Below are positions 16,773 to 16,831 of a stretch of 16,831 bases of DNA, one piece after another. The position numbers and the translations under genes are program-made. The stretch is from Kalaharituber pfeilii (Eukaryota > Ascomycota > Pezizomycetes > Pezizales > Pezizaceae), in assembly GCA_015179045.1 (NCBI GenBank), contig WHUZ01000268.1, positions 1 through 16,831 on the forward strand, given 5' to 3'. Position 1 is the stretch's first letter. Each line of letters starts with the position of its first letter. Under the pieces are notes generated by a model. The model searched no databases and was not told the origin of the DNA. It saw only the letters and a list, made by a program, of their open reading frames with translations.

Positions 16773-16777
16773 GGTTA
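16773..16777. repeat. Right target-site duplication of the TRIM
   Basis: GGTTA directly after CCGTAACA. Confidence 0.85.
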
Positions 16778-16831
16778 TGCTTATTAAGCCAGGAAATTGG
16801 GAGGTATACATCTACTCTATCCTCGATTTGC
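16778..16831. other. Right flank, nothing recognised
   Basis: 54 bp of unremarkable sequence continuing the pre-insertion site after the TRIM. Confidence 0.5.

Overview
This window is a gene-poor, transposon-packed stretch of eukaryotic nuclear DNA, most likely from a filamentous ascomycete fungus. The evidence is degraded Ty3/gypsy (Metaviridae) LTR retrotransposons, a compact LTR element with fungal Tf1-like self-priming features, long homopolymer tracts, and no operons, ribosome binding sites or tRNAs. Differences between repeat copies are mostly C-to-T and G-to-A transitions, many of them at CpG. That suggests a genome that methylates CpG in transposons rather than one with strong CpA-directed RIP. 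The exact lineage cannot be read from the sequence, and I see no intact cellular gene.

Layout: (1) 1-255 is an 18-bp minisatellite. It leads into an LTR-like segment (about 309-758) related to the one at the right end (family B, minus strand). (2) 757-1020 is a foldback (MITE-like) palindrome. (3) 1021-3088 is AT-rich with A and T tracts. It contains the decayed 3' part of an unrecognised minus-strand gene (1643-2452) with an acidic C-terminal tail. (4) 3089-14260 is a tandem Ty3/gypsy array, LTR - internal - LTR - internal - LTR, sharing the middle LTR. Each internal region carries gag, RT-RNase H and integrase remnants on the plus strand, in the usual gypsy order, broken by stops, frameshifts, small tandem duplications and lost catalytic residues. 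Many lesions are shared by both copies and some are private. (5) 14261-15079 is a minus-strand Gag pseudogene of family B, abutting the last LTR of the array, followed by its LTR-like segment (about 15231-15887) with several minisatellites. (6) 15895-16772 is a complete 878-bp LTR element without coding capacity (TRIM-like): two 237-bp LTRs, a 404-bp internal region, a polypurine tract and a perfect 5-bp target duplication GGTTA.

The most interesting signal is in the TRIM. One base after its 5' LTR lies a 13-nt segment perfectly complementary to a 13-nt stretch inside the LTR, and that stretch begins 28 bp after a TATA box. This is the arrangement expected for Tf1-type self-primed reverse transcription. 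The TRIM and the degenerate gypsy array also share LTR termini (TGTTAYGG / CCRTAACA), so a gypsy relative of the array may have supplied the integrase.
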